From Bacteroidota bacterium (GTDB taxonomy: Bacteria > Bacteroidota > Bacteroidia > NS11-12g > UBA955): DNA of 64,000 bases. The notes under the pieces were generated by a model that was not told the origin of the DNA, made no database searches, and saw only the letters and a program-made list of their open reading frames with translations. Made by a program: the position numbers and the translations under genes. This document shows positions 53,946 to 61,928 of this stretch, piece by piece; positions within the stretch are counted from its first letter, which is position 1, and every line of letters starts with the position of its first letter. The stretch spans positions 1 through 64,000 of the forward strand of contig CANMBF010000005.1 of assembly GCA_947496065.1 (NCBI GenBank), read 5' to 3'.

Positions 53946-54317
53946 ATGAAAAAGCCAATTCTTGTCCTTTTCGCAATTATAGCGATGTCTGCTTTGTATG
54001 CATTTACCAATAGCTTAAATGAAAACAATAATTCTGCCGAAGAAATGGCAATTAAGAAGACCCCAACCGCAGATGAGGCCTGGTACATTTGTGCCAATTG
54101 CTGCAAAACAAAAAAGGCCACTGCCGCACCTTGGGAAAATGGTTGTAAAAAAGGCTCGAGTGAAATGCATAACTATTGGTTTTGTGGTAAAGCAGGTGAT
54201 TATAATTATACCTGCCGTAATTGCGATGCAGAGGTTTACTTAAAATCAAGTACAAGTCCAAGCGCATCAACCTGCTGTGGCACCAATAAGGGCACTCACA
54301 CTTGGTACCATCGTTAG
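53946..54317 (+). CDS. Small secreted cysteine-rich protein, unknown
   Basis: 123 aa. Signal peptide ILVLFAIIAMSALYAF (cleavage near residue 20). The mature part has about ten Cys in the pattern CANCC, GCK, FCG, CRNC and CC, with many aromatic residues (WYICANCC, NYWFCGKAGDYNYTCRNC, HTWYHR). The CxxC/CC spacing could bind a metal or form disulfides. No family known to me. A 16-bp palindrome GAAAAAATATTTTTTC lies upstream at about 53897-53912. Confidence 0.65.
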   Translation: MKKPILVLFAIIAMSALYAFTNSLNENNNSAEEMAIKKTPTADEAWYICANCCKTKKATAAPWENGCKKGSSEMHNYWFCGKAGDYNYTCRNCDAEVYLKSSTSPSASTCCGTNKGTHTWYHR

Positions 54318-54348
54318 TAATAAGCCAAATTAATTTAAAAAAAACAAT

Positions 54349-54834
54349 ATGAAATATAAAATCCTACTCACAACACTCCTATTTACTTGCCTTTTTGCTA
54401 AGGCGCAAACAAAAATTCACCAAGGTGATGGCACCTATTCCTCAAACAAAGTGCTCTTTACCATCGATGGTGTTAAAGTAAGAGAAGGCAATGGTACATA
54501 TTCTTCAAATAAAGTGCTTTACACTTTTGATGGCACCAAATTCAGACAAGGCGATGGTACCTATTCCTCCAATACAGTGCTTTTAACAATTGATGGTGTA
54601 AAAATTCGACAAGGCGATGGCACCTACTCCTCCAATAAAGTGCTCTACACCATTGATGGCAATAAGATTAGACAAGGCGATGGCACCTATTCCTCTAATA
54701 AAGTATTGTACACCATTGATGGCAATAAAATTCGAGAAGGCGATGGCACCTACTCTTCAAATAAAGTACTCTATACCATTGATGGCAGTCTGTCCATCAC
54801 AAAAATCGCCTGCTTGCTCTTTTATATTCTTTAA
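54349..54834 (+). CDS. Secreted protein of six 21-residue tandem repeats
   Basis: 161 aa. Signal peptide ILLTTLLFTCLFAKAQ. From residue 24 six repeats follow with consensus RQGDGTYSSNKVLYTIDGNKI (residues 24-149, bases 54418-54795). A short hydrophobic tail then ends the protein (LSITKIACLLFYIL). Repeats 4 and 5 are identical in protein but differ at several third positions, so they are old enough to have drifted yet are held by selection. The composition resembles small repeat proteins of Bacteroidota sometimes called 5-fold beta-flower; I cannot confirm that. Location is exported; function unknown. Confidence 0.75.
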   Translation: MKYKILLTTLLFTCLFAKAQTKIHQGDGTYSSNKVLFTIDGVKVREGNGTYSSNKVLYTFDGTKFRQGDGTYSSNTVLLTIDGVKIRQGDGTYSSNKVLYTIDGNKIRQGDGTYSSNKVLYTIDGNKIREGDGTYSSNKVLYTIDGSLSITKIACLLFYIL

Positions 54835-54934
54835 GCTATTGCATTTCAATTCAAATGGACATGTAAATTCTATCTGATACTTTTCATTTGTTCCCCGTAA
54901 AAATTTGAATTTACAAATGAATACCAAAATATAC

Positions 54935-54973
54935 TATAGAGAAAATGGAATAATTTATTTCATTTTCTCTATA
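54935..54973. other. 17-bp inverted repeat upstream of the M1 aminopeptidase gene
   Basis: TATAGAGAAAATG (54935-54947) and CATTTTCTCTATA (54961-54973) are perfect inverted copies; four more inner pairs leave a 5-nt loop. No T run follows, so it is a poor terminator. It ends 26 nt before the -7 box of the peptidase gene and may be a regulatory hairpin or operator. Confidence 0.6.
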
Positions 54974-54998
54974 ATATTAACAAATTAATACAATCCCC

Positions 54999-55006
54999 TA
55001 TTTTTG
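54999..55006 (+). promoter_or_regulatory. -7 box for the M1 aminopeptidase gene
   Basis: TATTTTTG (TAnnTTTG), 19 nt before the ATG at 55026. No -33 TTG at the usual spacing. Confidence 0.5.
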
Positions 55007-55025
55007 CCTAAAAAATAGTTTATTC

Positions 55026-57458
55026 ATGAAATCAATTTTTACACTTGTATTGGCCTTGTTCGCGCTTTCAAGTTATGCGCAGCTAGATGGCACTCATATT
55101 CATTATTTGGCAGATCCTGAAGGGGCCGAACGTCCACACAGCATCGACATTACCCACATGAAATTAGAAGTTTCATTTGTGCCTACCGAAGGCAAAGTCA
55201 TAGGCCGAGTAACCCATGAATTTACAACCATTCAAAATGGCATCGACACTTTGTTTTTCGACGGACCTGGCATTAATATATTGGCCGCTCAACTCGACAA
55301 CCAAGACTTAAGTTTTTATACCAATGCAGAAGGTGTAGTGGTAAAATTCAAAAAGAAAATGAATTGGGACGAGAAACACAGCATCACCTTTAGCTATAAT
55401 GCAACCCCTAAAAGAGGTATTTATTTTATCGGCTGGAATGAGCCTGAAAACTATGGCACAGCTGATATTACGTATATCCGTAAACAAATATGGACCCAAG
55501 GTCAAGGTACCGATAACCGCTACTGGATACCCATGTACGATTGTTTAAATGACAAATTTATTACCGAGACTGTTGTTACCATTGACACCAAATACAAAGT
55601 ATTGTCGAACGGAAAACGTTTGAACGTTGAACAAAATACCAATGGTACCACGACTTGGCACTATACCATGGAGAAACCACATGCAGGTTACTTATTGATG
55701 TTGGGCATTGGCAATTATAATATTAAAGAGAGTAGAACAAAACGCGGTACATTGGTTCAATTTTGGTATTATCCAGAATTTAAAGATCGTGTTGAACTTA
55801 CAAGCTTGCACACCGAACGCATGATTGAATTGTTGGAAGAAACCACTGGCACGCCATACGCTTGGGGCAGTACGTATGCGCAAATTATGGTTCAGAACTT
55901 CCTCTATGGCGCAATGGAAAATACCGGCGCTACCGTCTTTGGCGATTTTTTTACAGTAGATGCTAGAGCCTTTAAAGACAGAAATTACATGGGTGTGAAT
56001 TGCCATGAATTAACCCACCAATGGTTTGGTGATTTGGTAACTGCCAGAGGCACTGCCGACCACTGGCTGCAAGAAAGTTTTGCCACCTTTTTTCCTAAAT
56101 TATTTTTTAAAGAATTGGATGGCTATGATGCCTACCAATGGTCGTTAAGAGGCGAATACAATGCCGCCTTGGCGCAAAGTGAAATTGACAATTATCCAGT
56201 AAGACATACAAGAGCTGGCAGCAGCAGACACTATCCAAAAGGAAGCGCTGTTTTGAGCATGTTGCATTACCAATTAGGCGATGATAATTTTACCCGTTTT
56301 ATTCAACATTATTTAGCGGTGAACGGCTATAAAAATGTAGAGACTTGGGATTTTCAAAAAGCTTTGAAAGACAAATTGGGTATGAACTACGATTGGTTTT
56401 TTGATGAGTGGATTCACCGCGGTGGCGAGCCTCATTACAAGGTTAATTACAGATCAGAAAAATATGCCACCTACTTTAGTGTGCAACAAACACATAAAAC
56501 CGATGGCCATATTCGCTATTTTAAAATGCCAATGGTATTTGCCTTGTATTTTAAGAATGGCAATGTTTATAGAGACACCATCATGGTGATGGATTCGGCT
56601 TCACAAGTGATTCGCATACCAAATAAAAATGGTGAAGAAATTGCTTTTGCGCTCATTGATGAAGAAAGCAGAGTGATGAAAAAAATGGATTTCAAAAAAG
56701 AGAAGGAAGAATTAATGGCCCAAGCAGCGAATGCCAAATTCATGATCGATCGCTACGATGCCATTGTCGGATTAAGTACCACCCCCCTAGCTGAAAAAAC
56801 AGCCTTTTTACAGGCCCGTTATGCAGCCGAAAAACACTTTGGGATTCGCGCAGAGATTGCGAAACAATTGGCCAACCAAAAATCATTGAACAAATGGTAT
56901 GGTAGCAATATCGTAAAAGACCGCGCAGAAGTTAAGAATGCCTTTATGGCGGCCGACACAATTGTGACAGAACAACAATCCCTTTTTGCTTTGTTGTTGC
57001 AAGATAGCAGCTATGCAGTGGTTGAAAATGCTTTAGATAAGTTAATGAAGTGTAAAGACATTGCTGATAAAGAAAAACAAAAATACTTGGCCACTATCAG
57101 TAATGTGTATGGCTTAAACAACAATGTGCGTACTAAATATTTAGAATATTGCTTGCTATATAATACGAACATCGATGCGAAAGCTGAGTTAACTAAACTT
57201 TGCGGTCCAACTTACGAATTCAGAACAAGAGTAAATGCGGCCAATGCATTGAAAAGACAAAAGGTCTGCGATGAAGCGATTGTAAGAAATTTAATCAAAG
57301 CTGCACTGACATACAATGGAAGACTCTCTGGCCCATGTGGCGATGTGTTAAAAGCATTCAAAAAGGATGCAACCTTTAATGCCATGATTCAAAAATATAT
57401 TAGTAGCTTAACTTCTGAAGAGCAAGAGCGTTTGAAAAAGGCTGAGATCAAAGACTAA
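55026..57458 (+). CDS. M1 family aminopeptidase, exported
   Basis: 810 aa with a signal peptide (FTLVLALFALSSYAQ). The N-terminal beta domain (about 40-230) is followed by the exopeptidase motif GAMENTGATVFGD (295-307) and the zinc site HELTHQWFGDLVTA with HELTH 327-331 and E350 (HExxH-x18-E). FDEWIHRGGEP marks the end of the catalytic domain, and a helical C-terminal domain follows. It removes N-terminal residues from peptides in the periplasm or outside. Possibly supplied by the nearby M13 peptidase. Single gene with -7 box and terminator. Confidence 0.95.
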   Translation: MKSIFTLVLALFALSSYAQLDGTHIHYLADPEGAERPHSIDITHMKLEVSFVPTEGKVIGRVTHEFTTIQNGIDTLFFDGPGINILAAQLDNQDLSFYTNAEGVVVKFKKKMNWDEKHSITFSYNATPKRGIYFIGWNEPENYGTADITYIRKQIWTQGQGTDNRYWIPMYDCLNDKFITETVVTIDTKYKVLSNGKRLNVEQNTNGTTTWHYTMEKPHAGYLLMLGIGNYNIKESRTKRGTLVQFWYYPEFKDRVELTSLHTERMIELLEETTGTPYAWGSTYAQIMVQNFLYGAMENTGATVFGDFFTVDARAFKDRNYMGVNCHELTHQWFGDLVTARGTADHWLQESFATFFPKLFFKELDGYDAYQWSLRGEYNAALAQSEIDNYPVRHTRAGSSRHYPKGSAVLSMLHYQLGDDNFTRFIQHYLAVNGYKNVETWDFQKALKDKLGMNYDWFFDEWIHRGGEPHYKVNYRSEKYATYFSVQQTHKTDGHIRYFKMPMVFALYFKNGNVYRDTIMVMDSASQVIRIPNKNGEEIAFALIDEESRVMKKMDFKKEKEELMAQAANAKFMIDRYDAIVGLSTTPLAEKTAFLQARYAAEKHFGIRAEIAKQLANQKSLNKWYGSNIVKDRAEVKNAFMAADTIVTEQQSLFALLLQDSSYAVVENALDKLMKCKDIADKEKQKYLATISNVYGLNNNVRTKYLEYCLLYNTNIDAKAELTKLCGPTYEFRTRVNAANALKRQKVCDEAIVRNLIKAALTYNGRLSGPCGDVLKAFKKDATFNAMIQKYISSLTSEEQERLKKAEIKD

Positions 57459-57480
57459 ATTCAATACTTAAGTGGATATT

Positions 57481-57510
57481 AAAAAAGGGGGTTTTTCAAC
57501 CCCTTTTTTA
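57481..57510 (+). terminator. Terminator of the M1 aminopeptidase gene
   Basis: AAAAAAGGGG pairs with CCCCTTTTTT around a short loop with one bulged G, ending in a T run, 22 nt after the stop. Confidence 0.85.
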
Positions 57511-57537
57511 AAACATGATAGGAATCAAGTAAATAAA

Positions 57538-57565
57538 TTTAGAAATTATTTAGAAATATTCTAAA
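57538..57565 (+). promoter_or_regulatory. Candidate metal-responsive operator of feoAB
   Basis: A perfect inverted repeat TTTAGAA-ATA-TTCTAAA (57549-57565) lies 16 nt before the feoA ATG. A third half-site TTTAGAA (57538-57544) is 11 bp upstream, one helical turn. The TTAG..CTAA form is that of DtxR/MntR-type sites. A weak -7 element (CTAAATTG, 57561-57568) overlaps the right arm, so binding would block transcription. The regulator is inferred, not visible here. Confidence 0.6.
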
Positions 57566-57581
57566 TTGCGGCCCTATTTCA

Positions 57582-57803
57582 ATGACAGCAGCCGATTTAA
57601 AAAAAGGAGAGCGCGCAATTATCACAGAAGTGATATACTGCGATTTGCAATGCAAGTTGCTTGAAATGGGCTGTTATTGTGGCAAGGACATTGAAATGTT
57701 ATACAAAGCGCCTTTTGGCGATCCCATTGCATTTGACATTGACGGGTACACTTTAGGATTGAGAAAAGAAGAGGCCCTTAAATTGATTGTTGAACTTAAA
57801 TAA
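57582..57803 (+). CDS. feoA: Ferrous iron transport protein A
   Basis: 73 aa SH3-like domain: MTAADLKKGERAIITEV, LLEMGCYCGKDIEMLYKAPFGDPIAFDIDG and YTLGLRKEEALKLI. FeoA is a small cytoplasmic partner that supports FeoB. First gene of a two-gene operon; feoB begins right after its stop. Confidence 0.93.
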   Translation: MTAADLKKGERAIITEVIYCDLQCKLLEMGCYCGKDIEMLYKAPFGDPIAFDIDGYTLGLRKEEALKLIVELK

Positions 57804-57804
57804 T

Positions 57805-59865
57805 TTGGACGAACTACCCCTTCATATTGTTTTAGTAGGCAATCCGAACACTGGCAAAACCACATTATTTAATACACTTACTGGGCAAAATCAAAAAGTT
57901 AGCAACCTGCCTGGTACCACTATCGAAGAGAAAAAAGGTTTCTTTGATTACGATGGTGTACATGTTAATATCACCGATTTGCCTGGTACCTACAGTTTGT
58001 ATCCGAATGGTGAAGACGAGCAAATAACAACGCAATTTTTACTTCAGCATTCAGACAATAAAATAGATGCGATTGTATTTGTAGCCGATGCGAGCAACCT
58101 CGAGCGAAATTTATTGTTGTATACGCAAATAGCCGATCTTGGCGTTCCTACCATTATTGCACTCAACATGCTCGATGTATTAGAACAAAAACATATTGCC
58201 ATCGATCTTGGAAAATTATCAGTTGAATTACAAGCTCTAATTTCACCAATCAACGCGCGCAATGGCAATGGCATTAAGCAATTAAAAAATACCATCCTCA
58301 AAACAAAGCTGGCTGTACAACGCAATTTTTTTAGTCCCACGGAGGAGCAAAAAAAGCTAATTGCTTTGCAAACAACTGAAGAAACCGACTATACGCGATG
58401 GCATATTATTTTCAATCAGTTTAAATACAATAAAATTGAAGGAGAAGCCCGCCAACAGTTTGAAGCTATTGTACCTTTCAGTGATAAAATAATTGCAGAG
58501 GAAACCTCTAAAAGGTTCTCCATCATTCATCCCATCGTTGAAAAAGTAACCCTTAAAAATACTGCCAAAGAAAAAACATTGACCCAAAAAATCGATGCAA
58601 TTCTACTTCATCCAGTATGGGGCTTTCTTATTTTTTTTACGACCCTATTCTTAATTTTTCAATCCATTTTCCGATTGGCAGAAATTCCAAAAGGTTGGAT
58701 TGAAGACCTGTTTTCGTGGGTAACTGTAATACTAAAAAACAACTTAACAGATAATACCTTCAGTCAGTTGTTGTGCGATGGCATACTGCCGGGTTTAGCT
58801 GGTGTAATGGTGTTTTTACCGCAAATCATTATTCTGTTTTTTATATTGGCCTTGTTAGAGGATAGTGGTTATATGACCAGGGTGAGTTTTATTACCGACC
58901 GTTTAATGCGCAAATTTGGCTTGAATGGTAAATCTGTTATTCCATTAATTGGTAGCATGGCCTGCGCCATCCCATCGATTATGGCCACCCGCAATATTGA
59001 AAATAAAAAAGACCGTCTCATCACAATACTAGTGACTCCATTAATGAGTTGTTCTGCCCGCTTACCTGTTTATACTTTATTAGCCGGCCTATTATTCATC
59101 GAACAAAACAATGCCATTATTGATTTGAGAGGCCTTCTGATTTTAGGCATGTACATTATTGGATTTGTGGTGGCCTTATTATTTGCCTTTCTTTTCAAAC
59201 TCATTTTAAAACAAAAACAACGCAGTTTTTTTGTACTTGAATTGCCTGATTACAGGTTGCCAAAATGGAAAAACATCTCCATTACTTTAAAATTAAAAAT
59301 CAAAGATTTTGTATTTAATGCTGGTAAAATTATTTTAATAGTGAGTGTCATTTTATGGTTTTTAGCGAGCCACGGACCCGCAAAAAAATTCGAGGCCATT
59401 AATCAAAAATACACCAACTATACTTTGGCAGACCGTGCGTTAAAAATCCAATCAGAGCGTTTAGAAGCAAGTTATGCAGGTAGCCTTGGCAAGACCATAG
59501 AACCCGCCATTAAACCGCTCGGATACGATTGGAAAATAGGCATTGCATTGATTACAAGTTTTGCGGCTCGCGAGGTATTTGTAGGGACTGTTGCTACCAT
59601 TTACTCAGTGGGCAATGCCGATGACGAATCGGCCATTACAGCTACACTCTCTAAACAAACCAATGGCGAAACTGGCGAAAAAACCTATACCATCGCAGTG
59701 GTATTATCGCTCTTAATGTTTTATGCTTTTGCCATGCAATGCATCAGCACCATGGCGGTTACTTATAGAGAAACCAAGTCTATTAAATGGCCCATCATAC
59801 AATTCTTATACATGAGTGGATTTGCTTATTTGTTAAGCTTTATTGTGTACCAACTTTTTAAATAG
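57805..59865 (+). CDS. feoB: Ferrous iron transport protein B
   Basis: 686 aa. The start is TTG at 57805, directly after the feoA stop; it gives MDELPLHIVLVGNPNTGKT. A TTG at 57787 inside feoA is possible, but no ATG is available. N-terminal G domain: G1 GNPNTGKTTLFNTLTG, G3 DLPGTYSL, G4 NMLD. A transporter domain follows with two gate regions: VMVFLPQIIILFFILALLEDSGYM with GLNGKSVIPLIGSMACAIP, and SFAAREVFVGTVATIYSV. It imports Fe2+ across the inner membrane. Short C-terminus ending in a TM segment. Confidence 0.95.
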   Translation: MDELPLHIVLVGNPNTGKTTLFNTLTGQNQKVSNLPGTTIEEKKGFFDYDGVHVNITDLPGTYSLYPNGEDEQITTQFLLQHSDNKIDAIVFVADASNLERNLLLYTQIADLGVPTIIALNMLDVLEQKHIAIDLGKLSVELQALISPINARNGNGIKQLKNTILKTKLAVQRNFFSPTEEQKKLIALQTTEETDYTRWHIIFNQFKYNKIEGEARQQFEAIVPFSDKIIAEETSKRFSIIHPIVEKVTLKNTAKEKTLTQKIDAILLHPVWGFLIFFTTLFLIFQSIFRLAEIPKGWIEDLFSWVTVILKNNLTDNTFSQLLCDGILPGLAGVMVFLPQIIILFFILALLEDSGYMTRVSFITDRLMRKFGLNGKSVIPLIGSMACAIPSIMATRNIENKKDRLITILVTPLMSCSARLPVYTLLAGLLFIEQNNAIIDLRGLLILGMYIIGFVVALLFAFLFKLILKQKQRSFFVLELPDYRLPKWKNISITLKLKIKDFVFNAGKIILIVSVILWFLASHGPAKKFEAINQKYTNYTLADRALKIQSERLEASYAGSLGKTIEPAIKPLGYDWKIGIALITSFAAREVFVGTVATIYSVGNADDESAITATLSKQTNGETGEKTYTIAVVLSLLMFYAFAMQCISTMAVTYRETKSIKWPIIQFLYMSGFAYLLSFIVYQLFK

Positions 59866-60807
59866 TTATACAAGGTATCTGTATTTCATGATTGGATACC
59901 AAACAACAGAAAACAGCAAATCAAAATGAGCGATCTTCTTAAAAAAAGAGAGGCGAGTGAACAAAAGTAAGCGATAGTAATGCACCATTAAACGGTTGTC
60001 TTTTGTTTTAATTGTACTTAAAACCTTTTTTATATTGTTGGCTTCCGACCACTTTACTTTATTAAACTTGTAGAGAAAATTTTGAAAAACTTTTTTCTGA
60101 ATGGGCGCTAAATCAAGGTTCATATCTTTCCATTTTAAATCCCAAAGTAAATTGAGTTTTGTTTCAAAATCGTATTTTTCTAATTTTTTTTCCAGATTTC
60201 TTGACAGGGGCATGTGATACTTATTTAAAAAAGCAGGCACATTTGAAAAATTTTTAGTTTTAGATAAACGGTACCACAATTCATAATCTTCCATATAATC
60301 GAATTGAGGGTTGTAAAAAATGCTTTCCGCAACATAAAAATTCTTACTTAAAATACTTGGCTGTACCATGCAGTTTTTAAACCACAGATGGGCTTTGATT
60401 AAATGGCTTTTGGTTGGTAATTTTTTAAACGCGATAATCTTGCTATCTGTTGTAATCCATGTACCTACCACATCAATTTCAGGATGCTTTTCAAGGAATT
60501 CCATTTGTTTTTCAATTCTATCCTTGCCCATCAAATCATCGGCATCTAACCAGGCAATAAATTCGCCCTTTGCTTCCTTTAATAAACGGTTTCTAGAATT
60601 TGCAATGCCTAAATTTTGTTCATGGTTAATGACTCTAATCTTCCCAAATTTATTAATTTCAGTCGCAGTATAATCAATCGAACCATCATTTAATACCAAG
60701 ATTTCAATATTGGTATAGGTTTGATTCATACAACTTTTAATTGCGATAGCAACTGTTCTATCGGCATTGAATGCTGGAATCAGAATTGAGACGAGTGGTT
60801 GCTGCAT
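59866..60807 (-). CDS. Glycosyltransferase family 2
   Basis: 313 aa from ATG 60807. VSILIPAFNADRTVAIAIKSCMNQTY, LNDGSIDYT and IAWLDADDLMGKDRI (metal-binding DADD) are GT2 hallmarks. The C-terminal part is basic. The start overlaps the end of the upstream GT4 gene by 28 bp, so both act in one operon. It ends next to the convergent feoB stop with no gap. Acceptor and sugar unknown. Confidence 0.92.
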   Translation of the reverse strand: MQQPLVSILIPAFNADRTVAIAIKSCMNQTYTNIEILVLNDGSIDYTATEINKFGKIRVINHEQNLGIANSRNRLLKEAKGEFIAWLDADDLMGKDRIEKQMEFLEKHPEIDVVGTWITTDSKIIAFKKLPTKSHLIKAHLWFKNCMVQPSILSKNFYVAESIFYNPQFDYMEDYELWYRLSKTKNFSNVPAFLNKYHMPLSRNLEKKLEKYDFETKLNLLWDLKWKDMNLDLAPIQKKVFQNFLYKFNKVKWSEANNIKKVLSTIKTKDNRLMVHYYRLLLFTRLSFFKKIAHFDLLFSVVWYPIMKYRYLV

Positions 60808-61763
60808 ACTATTTCTAAATAGTTTGAGGTGTTTGACAAGTCGTATCTTTCGAAAAAATCTTGGTCGGGTAAAACCCATACTCCACCTTCAATGCAATTA
60901 TAAGCTTCTTCAATTGAATTTACAATTGCGCTGTTACTTTCTTTCAATAAATCGCCCAAACCGCCACGTTTATAACCAACGACTGGCGTATTAACCAACA
61001 GACTTTCATGTGCAATTCTGTTCCAACCTTCATTTAAACGAATCAGTGCCAGAGTGCAAGTTGCTTTTGACATAGCTTCGAGGTAAAATGAGTGGGTTGG
61101 AAAATAAACAATTTCATAATTACCATTATACGGTTTAACCTCAGAAATATCGAGGGTTGCAAAATAACAATGGTAGTTTTTTTCGTTTAAAGATTTTGCC
61201 AAATCTGCAATTAAAGGATCATTTTTAGTGCTGTATTGTCCCAAAAAAACAGTGCGTTCTTTTTCAACTTTTCTATAAATTCCATAGGCTTTCACATCAA
61301 AAAAATTGGGAAATAAATACGTATGAGCGATGCACTTTTCGTTTTTAAAATAATCGACCCAATAGGGTGCCACTGCAATCACTTTAAAACGCTTGTTTTC
61401 TGCTCGAGACAATAGTTTGAATAACCATTGATAATAGATTCCTAACAGACGCGACTTATTATCGGTAGAATCAAAATTATGCAACACGATCCAAACCTCG
61501 TTTTTAGTAAACCAATTCCTAAGAATGGCCGATAACCCTGTCCTTGCTGTCACGATATTGATATTGGCATTGCTTTTAAAATACGCCCAAAACATTAAAT
61601 CGAGATAACCCAAAAGCGATTTAAACAAGCGAGGCCTTCTAATCAATTGTCCATTCACTTCGCTGCTCCCCGACTTAAAAGCACGCAAAGCATCAAACAA
61701 ACATTTTTCATGTCTATAGCCACCTGTTTTTACAACACCATAACTGATATAATTAATTTGCAT
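60780..61763 (-). CDS. Glycosyltransferase, GT4-like
   Basis: 327 aa from ATG 61763. N-terminal IVTARTGLSAILRNWF and VWIVLHNFDSTDN. C-terminal Rossmann domain with VFLGQYSTKNDPLIADLAKSL, LEAMSKATCTLALIRLNEGWNRIAHESLLVNTPVVGYKRGG (the E-x7-E-like donor-binding region) and LLKESNSAIVNSIEEA. It resembles the retaining GT-B family. First gene of the pair with the GT2 gene, divergent from gpmI. Likely involved in a cell-surface glycan; no other glycan genes are adjacent. Confidence 0.8.
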   Translation of the reverse strand: MQINYISYGVVKTGGYRHEKCLFDALRAFKSGSSEVNGQLIRRPRLFKSLLGYLDLMFWAYFKSNANINIVTARTGLSAILRNWFTKNEVWIVLHNFDSTDNKSRLLGIYYQWLFKLLSRAENKRFKVIAVAPYWVDYFKNEKCIAHTYLFPNFFDVKAYGIYRKVEKERTVFLGQYSTKNDPLIADLAKSLNEKNYHCYFATLDISEVKPYNGNYEIVYFPTHSFYLEAMSKATCTLALIRLNEGWNRIAHESLLVNTPVVGYKRGGLGDLLKESNSAIVNSIEEAYNCIEGGVWVLPDQDFFERYDLSNTSNYLEIVCSNHSSQF

Positions 61764-61895
61764 GGACTTCAATTCAACTGCCACCGATACAAATTTGCGA
61801 TATTTATGGCATTCGCATCATATTCCTTATTCACAAATTTTGTAAACGTATAAAAAAGTACATATTATGGCGTCCTAACTTTCATCATTTTAAGG

Positions 61896-61924
61896 TTGAA
61901 CTATTTTCCAAATCATTACCTTTG
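61896..61924 (+). promoter_or_regulatory. Promoter of gpmI, leaderless candidate
   Basis: TTG (61896-61898), 18 nt, TACCTTTG (61917-61924): full consensus. The box ends four nt before the gpmI ATG at 61929, so transcription likely starts on or next to the A of the ATG. Confidence 0.75.
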
Positions 61925-61928
61925 CACT

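Noticed and set aside
54418-54795. CRISPR-like direct repeats in the 63-bp array
   Set aside because: The repeats are contiguous, in frame and coding.
54617-54877. Second frame of the six-repeat gene
   Set aside because: It arises only from the 63-bp periodicity of the real gene and has no signal peptide or sensible composition.
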